Shown: positions 41,182 through 51,538 of the stretch, piece by piece | Layout: the number at the start of each line of letters is the position of its first letter | How positions within the stretch are numbered: the first letter of the stretch is position 1 | DNA from: Gammaproteobacteria bacterium | GTDB lineage: Bacteria; Pseudomonadota; Gammaproteobacteria; Steroidobacterales; Woeseiaceae | DNA: 64,000 nt | Assembly (NCBI GenBank): GCA_009937445.1 | Contig: JAACFM010000006.1 | Span: forward strand, 1-64,000 | Direction: 5' to 3' | Program-made: the position numbers and the translations under genes | The notes under the pieces: generated by a model | The model's input: only the letters and a program-made list of their open reading frames with translations | Told to the model about the DNA's origin: nothing | The model's database searches: none

Positions 41182-43845
41182 ATGACGGACAGCTTTGGCG
41201 CACGCGGAGCGCTTCAAGTCGATGGCAATGAATTTGAGATTTATCGCCTTGACGCTGTAAAAGAAGGTCACGTAGACCGACTGCCTTATTCCCTCAAAGT
41301 CCTGCTTGAAAACCTGCTGCGCCACGAAGACGGACGTGATGTCACGCGTGCCGACATCCTCGCACTGGCAAACTGGGACCCAAAAGCGGCTCCGAGCACA
41401 GAAATTTCATTTACCCCGGCACGCGTCATATTGCAGGACTTCACCGGTGTACCCGCCGTGGTCGACCTCGCCGCTATGCGGGATGCCGTCGTTAAGCTCG
41501 GTGGCTCGGCAGCAGACATCAATCCTTTGTCGCCTGCCGAACTGGTCATCGATCACTCTGTCCAGGTTGACAACTACGGTGCAGCGAATGCACTGGATTT
41601 GAATAACAAGATCGAGTTTCAGCGCAACAAAGAACGTTACTCCTTCCTGCGCTGGGGCCAGTCCGCCTTTGAGAACTTCCGCGTAGTGCCACCCAACACC
41701 GGTATCGTCCATCAGGTGAACCTCGAATATCTCAGTCGCGTCGTTTTCGACGCTGACAAGAACGGTACACGCTCGGCCTACCCCGACACGGTTGTCGGTA
41801 CAGACTCGCACACGACCATGATTAACGGTCTGGGTATTCTCGGCTGGGGTGTTGGCGGCATCGAGGCGGAGGCCGCGATGCTCGGCCAGCCCATCACGAT
41901 GCTGATCCCGAATGTTATCGGCTTCAAACTGACCGGCAAACTCAGAGAAGGCACGACCGCAACCGATCTGGTCCTGACGGTTACAGAAATGCTTCGCAAC
42001 AAGGGTGTTGTAGGCAAGTTCGTCGAATTTTTCGGCGATGGCCTCGCTCATATGCCGCTGGCTGATCGTGCAACCCTTGGCAATATGTCACCGGAATTTG
42101 GCTCCACCTGCGGTATCTTCCCGATCGATGGCGAAACCATCCGTTATCTAGAGCTTTCCGGCCGCGATGCAGAGCAATGCGCCCTGATTGAAGCCTATGC
42201 CAAAGAACAAGGCATGTGGCGTCACGATGGCCAGCCAGACGCACTGTACAGCGACACGCTGGAACTCGACATGGGCGACGTCGTGCCAAGTATCGCCGGA
42301 CCCAAACGTCCGCAAGACCGCATCGCACTCACGGCTGCCGCTGAGTCCTACGCCCGCATTCTCGAATCGACCATTGCTGATCGGCCAAAAGGCGGCAGCG
42401 GTATTGCCAACATCAACGGCAACGACGCCGAGATACGTGACGGCGCTATCCTGATTGCGGCCATTACGAGCTGTACGAATACATCAAATCCGGCCGTCAT
42501 GCTGGCAGCCGGCCTGGTCGCAAAGAAAGCCGCCGCCAAAGGCCTCAAGGCGAAGCCCTGGGTCAAAACCAGCCTCGCGCCGGGTTCCAGAGTCGTAACA
42601 GATTATCTCAAGAAGTCGGGATTGCTTGACGATCTCGGTGCGGTTGGTTTCTACAACGTTGGTTACGGTTGTACGACCTGCATCGGTAACTCCGGTCCAC
42701 TGCTGCCTGAAATCGCCGCCGCTGTTCAGGACAACGATATCGTAGGCACCAGCGTGCTGTCCGGTAACAGAAACTTTGAAGGCCGCATCCACGCGCTGGT
42801 ACAGCACAACTTCCTCGCATCGCCACCGCTGGTTGTTGCCTACGCCCTCGCCGGCAATATGGACGTCGATCTATTCAACGACTCCCTCGGCGACGACCAG
42901 GATGGTAATCCTGTTTACATGAAGGACATTTGGCCAACGCAGGCCGAGGTTCAGGACGCTGTGGTCAACAACATCGACTCCGAGATGTTCAAGTCGAGCT
43001 ACAGCAGCGTATTTGAAGGTGATGCCAACTGGAAGGGAATCGACTCTCCGGAAGGCGAGATCTACACCTGGGACGCCGATTCAACGTACGTCAAGAATCC
43101 GCCGTACTTCGAGGGAATGTCCAAGGACACGACTGCAGTAAGCAACATCGAAGGCGCTCGTGCGCTGGCGTTGCTGGGTGATTCGGTAACCACCGACCAC
43201 ATCTCCCCTGCCGGCGGAATCGCCGCAGACAGCCCGGCTGCCGAGTACCTCAAGGCACAAGGCGTTAAGCCGTCTGACTTCAACTCCTACGGTTCACGCC
43301 GCGGCAACCACGAAGTCATGATGCGCGGCACGTTCGCGAATATTCGTCTGCGAAATCTGCTGGCTCCCGGCACCGAAGGTGGCTGGACCTGTCATCAGCC
43401 AAGTGGCGAACAGATGTCGATTTTTGATGCGTCCGTAAAGTACCGCGAAGAAGGCACACCGCTGGTCGTTATCGCGGGCAGTGAGTACGGTACCGGGTCA
43501 TCCCGTGACTGGGCCGCAAAAGGCACCGTTCTTCTCGGCGTTAAAGCCGTGATCGCCAAGAGTTTTGAACGCATCCACCGCTCGAACCTGATCGGCATGG
43601 GCGTTTTGCCTCTGCAGTTCCTGGATGGGCAAGATGCAACGTCGCTCGGCCTCACCGGCATGGAAACGTTCGGTATCAGCGGTCAAACCGATGCCAACGC
43701 CAAAACGGTAACGGTTACGGCAACACCTGAGAACGGTGTCACCGTCACGTTTGAGGCGCAGGTTCGCATCGACACGCCGAAAGAGCGTGACTACTACGAG
43801 AACGGCGGCATCCTGCACTACGTATTGCGTCAACTCGCCGCATAA
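41182..43845 (+). CDS. acnA: Aconitate hydratase
   Basis: [83 protein letters not shown]. Confidence 0.96.
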   Translation: MTDSFGARGALQVDGNEFEIYRLDAVKEGHVDRLPYSLKVLLENLLRHEDGRDVTRADILALANWDPKAAPSTEISFTPARVILQDFTGVPAVVDLAAMRDAVVKLGGSAADINPLSPAELVIDHSVQVDNYGAANALDLNNKIEFQRNKERYSFLRWGQSAFENFRVVPPNTGIVHQVNLEYLSRVVFDADKNGTRSAYPDTVVGTDSHTTMINGLGILGWGVGGIEAEAAMLGQPITMLIPNVIGFKLTGKLREGTTATDLVLTVTEMLRNKGVVGKFVEFFGDGLAHMPLADRATLGNMSPEFGSTCGIFPIDGETIRYLELSGRDAEQCALIEAYAKEQGMWRHDGQPDALYSDTLELDMGDVVPSIAGPKRPQDRIALTAAAESYARILESTIADRPKGGSGIANINGNDAEIRDGAILIAAITSCTNTSNPAVMLAAGLVAKKAAAKGLKAKPWVKTSLAPGSRVVTDYLKKSGLLDDLGAVGFYNVGYGCTTCIGNSGPLLPEIAAAVQDNDIVGTSVLSGNRNFEGRIHALVQHNFLASPPLVVAYALAGNMDVDLFNDSLGDDQDGNPVYMKDIWPTQAEVQDAVVNNIDSEMFKSSYSSVFEGDANWKGIDSPEGEIYTWDADSTYVKNPPYFEGMSKDTTAVSNIEGARALALLGDSVTTDHISPAGGIAADSPAAEYLKAQGVKPSDFNSYGSRRGNHEVMMRGTFANIRLRNLLAPGTEGGWTCHQPSGEQMSIFDASVKYREEGTPLVVIAGSEYGTGSSRDWAAKGTVLLGVKAVIAKSFERIHRSNLIGMGVLPLQFLDGQDATSLGLTGMETFGISGQTDANAKTVTVTATPENGVTVTFEAQVRIDTPKERDYYENGGILHYVLRQLAA

Positions 43846-43846
43846 C

Positions 43847-44587
43847 ATGGCCAGAACACGTGACATCCCGGACGCGCTGATCACGGCGCTTCGGGATGCC
43901 CGTCACGTATGTATCCTGACTGGTGCCGGTGTGTCGGCCGAAAGCGGTGTTCCGACATTTCGGGACGCCCAGGAAGGTCTCTGGGCAAACTACGATGCTC
44001 AGGCGCTTGCAACCCCCGAAGCATTTCTGGCTGACCCGGCCCTGGTCTGGCGCTGGTATCGATGGCGTCGTGATCTGGTTTCCGAAGCCATGCCAAACCC
44101 CGGCCATTATTCGATCGCCAAACTGGCGGGGCTGCTACCACGCGTAACGCTAATCACGCAAAACGTCGACAGCCTGCATCAACGCGCCGGCAGTACCGGT
44201 GTTATTGAGTTTCACGGTAATCTTTTCGATGACCGCTGCGCCTCCTGCGACACACCCACCACCGCGGACGACACTGTTGATATCCCGGTTTGTCCTGACT
44301 GTGGCGGTAACCTTCGACCGGGCGTCGTCTGGTTCGGCGAGGGTATTCCGGAGGCCGCTCTGCGCAACTCCAGCGCGGCCGCCGTCAGCTGCGATGTCTT
44401 TCTTTCGGTTGGCACTTCGTCAACCGTATACCCCGCCGCTGGCCTTGCTGATCTCGCAAGAGACAATGCCGCAACGATAGTCGAAATAAACCCGAATCCG
44501 ACAATGCACGCTGGCAGTTTTGATTTCGTCATCGCTGGAAAATCCGGGGTCGTGTTTCCGGAACTGATAGAATTGCTGGACGTCTAA
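43847..44587 (+). CDS. cobB: Sir2-family NAD-dependent protein deacylase
   Basis: ILTGAGVSAESGVPTFRDAQEGLW, ITQNVDSLHQRAGS, CASC/CPDC zinc ligands, LRPGVVWFGE. Confidence 0.92.
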   Translation: MARTRDIPDALITALRDARHVCILTGAGVSAESGVPTFRDAQEGLWANYDAQALATPEAFLADPALVWRWYRWRRDLVSEAMPNPGHYSIAKLAGLLPRVTLITQNVDSLHQRAGSTGVIEFHGNLFDDRCASCDTPTTADDTVDIPVCPDCGGNLRPGVVWFGEGIPEAALRNSSAAAVSCDVFLSVGTSSTVYPAAGLADLARDNAATIVEINPNPTMHAGSFDFVIAGKSGVVFPELIELLDV

Positions 44588-44601
44588 CGGGAAGACACCA
44601 T

Positions 44602-45612
44602 TTGGAGCGAGCAGTGAAAGAGCGATCCGCGCAAAACATATTATCGACAAATCGCAGGGTCAAGGTTGCCCTGTGGTCTACGGGTGCGGTGTTGTTGGTT
44701 TTTATTGTTCTGGGCATCTATTTTTCTCGCGAGCCCGATATTTTCTGGATCAATCACTCCGCCGATCCCGAGTCCGCCGTTGTCGGAGTACCGACGACCG
44801 ACACGTTGATTCGCGTCGCGGAAACTCTTCTCGATAAACCGGGTGGATACCTGACCAACGACAAGATGCCGCCAAGCGTGTTTCTGGACAATATCCCGAG
44901 CTGGGAACTGGGCGTTCTAAATCAGGTACGTGATCTGGGCAGAGTCATGCGCGATGACTACACACGCAGTCAATCGCAATCCAAAGAGGATGCAGACGTT
45001 GCCAAAGGCGCGCCGCAGTTCTTTTTCAATAATGATTCCTGGATATTTCCGGCAACCGAGTCTGAATACCGGGATGGCATAGAGGCATTTATAGATTACC
45101 GTCAACGTCTTATAGACGGTGATCCGGATACACAGTTTTACGCGCGAGCCGATAATCTCCGGGAATGGTTGTCGCAGGTCGAAAAGCGTCTGGGCAGTCT
45201 GACCCGCAGACTTGGCAATAGTGTTGTCGAAAACAGAATTAATGATGATCTGGCTGGCGACGCAGCTGCTGAGGCGTCTGGCAGCCAGCCAGACACCTTC
45301 AACGTTCGAACCGGCTGGTTTAAGGTCGACAATATCTTCTTCGAAGCTCGGGGCACCGCCTGGGCCTTGGTACATTTTTTCCGCGCGGCCGAATTTGATT
45401 TTGCTCACGTACTGGCCGACAAGAACGCTGAGGCCAGCGTGCGTCAGATCATTCGCGAGCTTGAGGCAAGCCTCGAGGGCCTGTCGTCGCCCATGATCCT
45501 GAATGGCGGTGGCTATGGATTGTTTGCGAATCACTCACTGGTCATGGCGAATTACCTTGCCAGGGCCAACGCATCGGTGATCAATCTTCGCGAACTGCTC
45601 GATCAGGGCTAG
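44602..45612 (+). CDS. DUF2333-family protein
   Basis: Single transmembrane segment; FFFNNDSWIFPATESEYRDGIEAFIDYRQRL, RNGTAWA-like ARGTAWALVHFFRAAEFDFAHVLADKNA. Confidence 0.75.
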   Translation: MERAVKERSAQNILSTNRRVKVALWSTGAVLLVFIVLGIYFSREPDIFWINHSADPESAVVGVPTTDTLIRVAETLLDKPGGYLTNDKMPPSVFLDNIPSWELGVLNQVRDLGRVMRDDYTRSQSQSKEDADVAKGAPQFFFNNDSWIFPATESEYRDGIEAFIDYRQRLIDGDPDTQFYARADNLREWLSQVEKRLGSLTRRLGNSVVENRINDDLAGDAAAEASGSQPDTFNVRTGWFKVDNIFFEARGTAWALVHFFRAAEFDFAHVLADKNAEASVRQIIRELEASLEGLSSPMILNGGGYGLFANHSLVMANYLARANASVINLRELLDQG

Positions 45613-46373
45613 TTCGTCTGACGCTTGTCCGAAATGACCAGGCCCACCACGACCGCCACGGCAGCCATGCTCCAGACGATGACCGCGCCTGTCGGCAAGT
45701 CCAGTACAAAGGACAGCAGGATACCAATCAGATAAGACACAGCCCCAACTACGTAACCTGCAAGCAGGCGATTGCCGCGACGAATTCCAGTCGTCGCCAG
45801 CGCCGGGATGATGAGGCTGGCAAATACGAGATAAATACCAACGATTTGCACCGAGGCAGTTACAACGACAGCGAACGCGAGATAGAACGTCAGTGCACCG
45901 AAACGCGGACGCAGCAGAAACCATACCGCAAGAACAATGCCGTAAAGGACAGCAACCGGCCAGATGGTTGACCAGGTCGTCCAGAGAATTTGCCCGACCA
46001 GGAGTTCTTTGAGATGTTCACTGCCGTGCGGATTCCCAGCAAGCAACAAGATGCCTCCGGTCGCGGCAAGAATAAAGAGGATGCCGATCAGTGGCTCCTG
46101 AATCCTTGGCCAACGCTTTTCGGTCCAGTTGAGCCCGATTGCTGCCGCCAATGCCGCACTAACAGCCGCCACTTGCACCTCCAGACCGTTCGGATCCCAA
46201 TCCATCGCATGGGCGGCGATCACCCCTAGCCCCGCGACCTGGGCAATGGCCAGATCGATGAAAATGATGCCTCGCTTCAGAACTTCCTGGCCAAGCGGAA
46301 CATGCGTACTCAGTACAACCAGACCGGCGACGAATGCCGGCCCGATAATCGTCCAGTCGACCAGTTCAATCAC
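45609..46373 (-). CDS. znuB: Zinc/manganese-type ABC transporter permease
   Basis: Multi-pass membrane protein; HVPLGQEVLKRGIIFIDLAIAQVAGLGVIAAH; overlaps znuA stop. Confidence 0.88.
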   Translation of the reverse strand: MIELVDWTIIGPAFVAGLVVLSTHVPLGQEVLKRGIIFIDLAIAQVAGLGVIAAHAMDWDPNGLEVQVAAVSAALAAAIGLNWTEKRWPRIQEPLIGILFILAATGGILLLAGNPHGSEHLKELLVGQILWTTWSTIWPVAVLYGIVLAVWFLLRPRFGALTFYLAFAVVVTASVQIVGIYLVFASLIIPALATTGIRRGNRLLAGYVVGAVSYLIGILLSFVLDLPTGAVIVWSMAAVAVVVGLVISDKRQTN

Positions 46374-47263
46374 TGTGCTGCTCCCAGCAACCTGTTGATA
46401 ATGTCATCAAACAGGCCGAATAAATCCGTCGCGCCGTCGGTGCCGCCGACTGACAAAGGCAAGACGACCGCTGTGATACCAGTGCGTTCTTCCAGCCATT
46501 TCGAGGGTTTCTCATCCTGATAAGGAGAACGAATAATGACATCAGCGCCGCCGTCAGAAAACTCCCTGGTCAACTGACTAAGATGGGTCGCGGTTGGCGG
46601 TAGTCCGGGAATAGCCTCCAGGTTTCCGACCTCCACCAAACCCAGCCAGCGCTCGAGATAAACCCACGATTTGTGGTGCGTGATCGCACGCTTGCCACTA
46701 AGCGGCGCCGCCCGGGTCTCCCAATCCGCTATTGCCGCCTGCCATCGAGTCGCGAAGTCTGCGTATCTCGATTCATAGACTGACGCGTTTTCTGCATCGA
46801 GCTCGGCCATTCGTTCCGCCATCGCAGCAGCAATCACGGCAACATTGTGTGGATTCGTTTGCACGTGCGGATTACCCAATGGATGGATATCGCCTTCTGC
46901 GCGATCAACGTTTTGGGTTGCATCGAGCCGCAGCACAAAACTGCTGGCCTCCATAAAGCCGCGGCTTCCGGGGCGAACGTTGCGGTTGTTCGCTTTCTGC
47001 AGCAACGCCGGCAGCCAGCCGATTTCGAGTTGCGCTCCACTGCAGACAACGAGGTTCGCTCGCCGTACTTTAGCAATCAGGCTGGGACGCGCCTGAATGT
47101 AATGTGGATCCTGAAGTGCCGTTGTAGCGGAATGAGCAGCAACAAGCTCACCACCAATCTCCTCAGCCAGAGCAGCCCACTCAGGCTCACAGCTAAAAAC
47201 GCGCAGTTGGGCCTGAGCCGCAAGAGGAACCAGAAGCAGAAACATCGTGTAGAGGTATCTCAT
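46370..47263 (-). CDS. znuA: Zinc/manganese-type ABC transporter substrate-binding protein
   Basis: Signal peptide MRYLYTMFLLLVPLAAQA; CEPEWAALAEEIGGE, DPHYIQARPSLIAKVRRANLVVCSGAQLE, HPLGNPHVQTNPHNV. Confidence 0.87.
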   Translation of the reverse strand: MRYLYTMFLLLVPLAAQAQLRVFSCEPEWAALAEEIGGELVAAHSATTALQDPHYIQARPSLIAKVRRANLVVCSGAQLEIGWLPALLQKANNRNVRPGSRGFMEASSFVLRLDATQNVDRAEGDIHPLGNPHVQTNPHNVAVIAAAMAERMAELDAENASVYESRYADFATRWQAAIADWETRAAPLSGKRAITHHKSWVYLERWLGLVEVGNLEAIPGLPPTATHLSQLTREFSDGGADVIIRSPYQDEKPSKWLEERTGITAVVLPLSVGGTDGATDLFGLFDDIINRLLGAAQ

Positions 47264-47273
47264 ATCACACCGC

Positions 47274-48605
47274 CTAAAACGTGTGCGCGCCGTGCGCGCC
47301 AATGCTGTGGATGTATTGCAGTCCCCACTGATTGTCATCAATCAGCCCAGCCTCATCGCGGGTGAACTGCAGGCGCAAACGGCTAAATTCGCTGTTGGCC
47401 CAGTCCATCATGATGCTGTAACGACGCGGATCATTGAGCGGCGCAGCGAGCAAGGTTTCATCAAACGCGGGTCCCGGATTATCCGATGTTAACGAGTCAA
47501 TCCGGCCGCCGACCCGCCAACGCTGCACTGGCTGGTAAACCGCCTGTGCGTACCAACCCTGCTGATCAACCTTGTATTGTGTCGGCGATAGCCCGGCACC
47601 GGAATACTCGCCGTCCTCCCGCCGTTGCAAGTATTCCGCCTGGAGTATGAGATTTTTCTCTTTCCAGTTGCCGTTGGGTGCCCACTTCCAGATCGCCTGT
47701 GCAGTAACCAATCGAGAGTCACCGGTGAATAAAAACGGATCATCCTCATCACCGGAAGGACGCCCAATCGCCGTGGAATCGAGGTATGACATGCCGGCAA
47801 GCCAACTGCTGTTCGCTCCGGCATCACCGCCAATATTGGCGAACAGGCTGTAGCTGCCAAAGCCGCTGTGTGCTGCGCCCGAGGCCGGATACTGCCCGCC
47901 TCGCATCGCCTCACCACCAAGCTCGAGAAACAGATCGGTCGGCGCAAGCCAACGAACCTGAATACCGTCATCTATCAATTGACCGGCGAGGAATGCCTGA
48001 TACGGCAATGGTTGGTCGGCGAAATCCCAAGCGTGTGCGTGCCTGCTGTTCAGGTAGCCGATAGACGAAAAAAACCGACCAAATTTTGCACCGAAGCCAG
48101 CCGGCAGTGCCGTCGCTTCGACCCAGGCCTCCTCAATCTCAACCACCGCCTCACCATCTTCGACAGCCAGCGCCATTGTCAGCCAGGCGCTAAATTTGTC
48201 GTCGACGTTGGCATTCATGATGAGTTCGGTCTCACCCAGCGCCAATCCTTCGGTGATGGGACCGGCCTCTCCGCCATACGGAAAGCCCTGCACAACATAG
48301 CCATCCGGATTGGCAGAGTAATTCCACGCGCTGCCCGTGAAAATAACCCCTATGCCAGGATTAGAAGACGGACTCCCGATGTTCACTGCAGGCACCGAAG
48401 ATTGCGTAAGCAAAGAAGCCTGCTGCTGGTTCTGTTCTGCCAGCGCCAGGCGATGCTCAAGGTCTGCTATTCGAGCATCATAATCCGAACGAAGTTCGGC
48501 CAGTTCGGTACGCAGAAGGTCTAAATCCGAATCCTGAGCGAGCACGCCACTCGAGAACCCAATAACCAAGAAGAGAAAAACACCGTTTACAAAGTCGACA
48601 CGCAT
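47274..48605 (-). CDS. Outer-membrane porin-like protein of the zinc cluster
   Basis: Signal peptide, coiled-coil LRTELAELRSDYDARIADLEHRLALAEQ, beta-strand-rich body, terminal F; 10 nt upstream of znuA start. Confidence 0.75.
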   Translation of the reverse strand: MRVDFVNGVFLFLVIGFSSGVLAQDSDLDLLRTELAELRSDYDARIADLEHRLALAEQNQQQASLLTQSSVPAVNIGSPSSNPGIGVIFTGSAWNYSANPDGYVVQGFPYGGEAGPITEGLALGETELIMNANVDDKFSAWLTMALAVEDGEAVVEIEEAWVEATALPAGFGAKFGRFFSSIGYLNSRHAHAWDFADQPLPYQAFLAGQLIDDGIQVRWLAPTDLFLELGGEAMRGGQYPASGAAHSGFGSYSLFANIGGDAGANSSWLAGMSYLDSTAIGRPSGDEDDPFLFTGDSRLVTAQAIWKWAPNGNWKEKNLILQAEYLQRREDGEYSGAGLSPTQYKVDQQGWYAQAVYQPVQRWRVGGRIDSLTSDNPGPAFDETLLAAPLNDPRRYSIMMDWANSEFSRLRLQFTRDEAGLIDDNQWGLQYIHSIGAHGAHTF

Positions 48606-48670
48606 CGCATCGCCTCCATTTATTAACAAGAAATAACACGCCGGCAGATACCGGCGAACTGCGACATTGC

Positions 48671-48955
48671 TTAGTTAATTTGGGGCGGACCGCGAGCACA
48701 CAAGCACCGAACAGATCCGTTTTCGGTCAACGTTGGCGGATGTGCGCAATCGAAAGCTGTCTGACGGGTGACGTCAAGTTCAAAAACAGACCCATCAATA
48801 TTGTCGGGCGGCTCTGAATAAGTCGAACACAAATTGCAGTCGAACGCCTCACCCGAGGCATGCGTTACCGCGTGCGCATTAACAGTTGCAATGCCAAAGA
48901 TAAAGGCCAGCAAAACTGAAATCGCGATTTGTCTAAGTTTGGAGTTCATAAGCAT
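48671..48955 (-). CDS. Small exported Cys-rich protein (DUF2946-like)
   Basis: Signal peptide; CNLC and CLC motifs; upstream of the porin gene on the same strand. Confidence 0.5.
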   Translation of the reverse strand: MLMNSKLRQIAISVLLAFIFGIATVNAHAVTHASGEAFDCNLCSTYSEPPDNIDGSVFELDVTRQTAFDCAHPPTLTENGSVRCLCARGPPQIN

Positions 48956-48966
48956 GTGCAATATAA

Positions 48967-49722
48967 CTAATAAATACCCACCCACGTTGGAATTTTCTTC
49001 CAGCTGCTGTTCAAACCCTCATCAAGCTGTCGATAGTCCGGTTCAAACTGCCGGACCAGATGCCAAAAACGCTTTGAATGGTTCATATGCTTTGCGTGAC
49101 ACAGCTCGTGAATCATCACATATCGCAGGTGCGCTGGATCCAGAAACATCAGACAGTAGTTCAAACTGATCGTTCCGGAACTCGAATGGCTCCCCCAGCA
49201 CGTTCGTTGCCCACGTACATGCATCCTCAGGAATGAGTTGCCTGTCAGCGCCGACAACGCGCTGAGCCTGGGCATGAATTCGCTCTTGGCCAGACTGCAA
49301 AGCCAGCGTTTCAATGCCTCGACGCAAAGTTTCTCGTCGCTGGTGCGCCCGGAAAGAACCACCTTCTCAGCACTCGGCCGATACTTGACCGTTTTTGCGC
49401 TGGCATCGGGCTCGTATTGGACTTCAAAGCGCCGCTCAATGCCGTCGAGATGAATGGCCCTGGGCAAAGCGAATGGCTCTGGCGGGTGATCCGCAGCGAA
49501 CTGCTCTCTCGCCCTTGCTACCCAGTCCCTGTGTGCCTCAACAAACTCGCGGATGACTGCCGGTTTCGTTCGCTTGGGAACAACGACTTCGACTCGACCG
49601 CGTGGAAATACCTTGATCGACAAGCGCTTTGCTCTGCCGCTCTCGCGCACAGAAAAGCCCGACATGGCATCGGGCTCATCGTCATCTGAAAACAGGAGTA
49701 ATTGTTTCGCTGCGCTCTGCAC
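48967..49722 (-). CDS. YgjP/DUF45-like M48-type metallopeptidase
   Basis: YVMIHELCHAKHMNHSKRFWHLV (HExxH with downstream His); KRLSIKVFPRGRVEVVVPKR. Confidence 0.85.
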   Translation of the reverse strand: MQSAAKQLLLFSDDDEPDAMSGFSVRESGRAKRLSIKVFPRGRVEVVVPKRTKPAVIREFVEAHRDWVARAREQFAADHPPEPFALPRAIHLDGIERRFEVQYEPDASAKTVKYRPSAEKVVLSGRTSDEKLCVEALKRWLCSLAKSEFMPRLSALSALTGNSFLRMHVRGQRTCWGSHSSSGTISLNYCLMFLDPAHLRYVMIHELCHAKHMNHSKRFWHLVRQFEPDYRQLDEGLNSSWKKIPTWVGIY

Positions 49723-49749
49723 AGCGTCTATTCTACGTAATTCGACGCG

Positions 49750-50472
49750 TTAAGGCTTGTTGCCGTCAAAGCGGATCGCATCATCCATGGACATGACCCC
49801 CGAAACGCCGCCAACGTTGGCCGTGGTGCTGATATAGAGTTCAACTTCGCGTTCGAGATTGATGACGCCTTCAACCGTGGACCCGGGGCCAATAACGATT
49901 CGCGGCTTGCGATTGTTTTTATTTCCCCATCCCCAGTTACTGGGTTTCTCGACGATCAGATCACCTTTTACAACCGAGCCATCAACGACATTGACGTCTC
50001 CGGTGACCGTGGATACATCGCCACCGACCTCGGCGCCAGACAAATCGATCTGACCGTTCACATTACTGACGTCGCGAGCGATTTTGGCATCTTTTTTGAC
50101 CGAGATACCGCCATTAACAGCCTCAATTTCACCGTCAACGACCGCTGACTCGCCGACCTTCACGGCTCCATTCACGGTCGAAAGATTATCGGCCTGGACG
50201 TTTTCTGCAATCCGGACACCACCGTTGACGGTTGATGCGTTCTCGATGCGCGCGCCCGAATCCACGCGAATACTGCCGTTGACCGTTTTGACGCCTCCGG
50301 TCACAACGGCATCGGCACCGACGGTTATGCTGCCGTTGACTGATGTCGCGCCGCCGGACTCACTGCCGGCCTCAACCTTGATGCTTTTGTTGATGGACGC
50401 GCCAAACGCTGGCACAACCATTAGCAAAGCAAGTAAACCGACCGTAAATACCGTTTTCGTCATGGCTTTCAT
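49750..50472 (-). CDS. Exported VNG-repeat protein (bactofilin/polymer-forming-like solenoid)
   Basis: Signal peptide and seven 18-19-residue repeats of the type [ST]-x-V-N-G-x-[IV]-x-[VIL]. Confidence 0.7.
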   Translation of the reverse strand: MKAMTKTVFTVGLLALLMVVPAFGASINKSIKVEAGSESGGATSVNGSITVGADAVVTGGVKTVNGSIRVDSGARIENASTVNGGVRIAENVQADNLSTVNGAVKVGESAVVDGEIEAVNGGISVKKDAKIARDVSNVNGQIDLSGAEVGGDVSTVTGDVNVVDGSVVKGDLIVEKPSNWGWGNKNNRKPRIVIGPGSTVEGVINLEREVELYISTTANVGGVSGVMSMDDAIRFDGNKP

Positions 50473-50653
50473 CGTTTTCCAGTCCCTGTTATCCGTGTCA
50501 TATCTCTTAGATACCGCTCACGTGAGAATGGTTGCAACGATCCAGCAGTTAATCGTCCTGTGCGATTGTAGCCTGTGCCGGAATCAGGGCAATGACGGAC
50601 AATATTCGGATTATCTTCATCTTGATCTACATTTTCTGCCAAAATCACTCGGT

Positions 50654-51538
50654 ATGACAATCACACTCGAAGCTCGCGATATTAAAAAGAACTATGGCGA
50701 GGTGCTCGCTGTCGACGGCGTCAACTTCTCCGTGCGTGAAGGCATCTGTTTCGGTCTCCTCGGGCCCAACGGTGCGGGCAAAACGACCACAGTTGAAATC
50801 ATAGAGGGCGTGACTGCTGCGACGTCCGGCGAGGTCTTCTATTACGGCGAAGTGGCTGGGTCCAGGTTCCGCCAGGAAGCCGGTATTCAGTTCCAGAACA
50901 CTGCGCTTCAAGACAATATTACTGTGCGCGAGACCGTAGAAATGTTTCGTGCGCTCTACCAGCGGCAAGCCAACATCAATGACATCGTTGAACAATGCTC
51001 GCTCGGTGATCTCCTCGATCGAGACAATCGAAAATTGTCGGGCGGACAGCGGCAACGATTATTGCTCGCAGTGGCTCTTGTAAACCGCCCTCGAATTGTG
51101 TTTCTGGATGAACCAACGACCGGCCTCGATCCGCAGGCACGTCGAAACTTCTGGGACCTCGTAAAAAGCATCCGCACCGATGGCGCAACAATCCTGCTGA
51201 CGACACACTACATGGATGAAGCACAAGTTTTGTGTGACGAAATCGCAATCATGGATGCAGGAAAGATCATCGCTCAAGGGTCGCCTGACGCCCTCCTGCG
51301 AAAACAATACGACGGTCTGATCATCGAGTTGCCGATTTCCGATCTTACTGATGACCTCTCGGGAATAGAACACACCGTCCACGAAAACCTCGGCATCATC
51401 GAAGTCATAACAACGGATGTCAGCGACAGCCTGCAACGACTAACCCCGCACGTCAGCAATCTTAATCAGATCAAGATCCGGCAACCGAACCTCGAAGATC
51501 TCTTTCTCGATCTGACCGGCCATTCTCTGCGAGTGTAA
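50654..51538 (+). CDS. ABC transporter ATP-binding protein
   Basis: MTITLEARDIKKNYGE start; GPNGAGKTTTVEII Walker A, KLSGGQRQRLLLAVALVNRPRIVFLDEPTTGLDP. Confidence 0.93.
   Translation: MTITLEARDIKKNYGEVLAVDGVNFSVREGICFGLLGPNGAGKTTTVEIIEGVTAATSGEVFYYGEVAGSRFRQEAGIQFQNTALQDNITVRETVEMFRALYQRQANINDIVEQCSLGDLLDRDNRKLSGGQRQRLLLAVALVNRPRIVFLDEPTTGLDPQARRNFWDLVKSIRTDGATILLTTHYMDEAQVLCDEIAIMDAGKIIAQGSPDALLRKQYDGLIIELPISDLTDDLSGIEHTVHENLGIIEVITTDVSDSLQRLTPHVSNLNQIKIRQPNLEDLFLDLTGHSLRV

Noticed and set aside
48940-48985. Zur box upstream of the zinc cluster
   Set aside because: AT-rich sequence (atataactaataaat) is not convincingly palindromic; not supported.
50084-50653. N-terminal extension of the ABC ATPase ORF
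   Set aside because: Antisense to the VNG-repeat gene; the ATPase starts at MTITLEARDIKKNYGE (50654).
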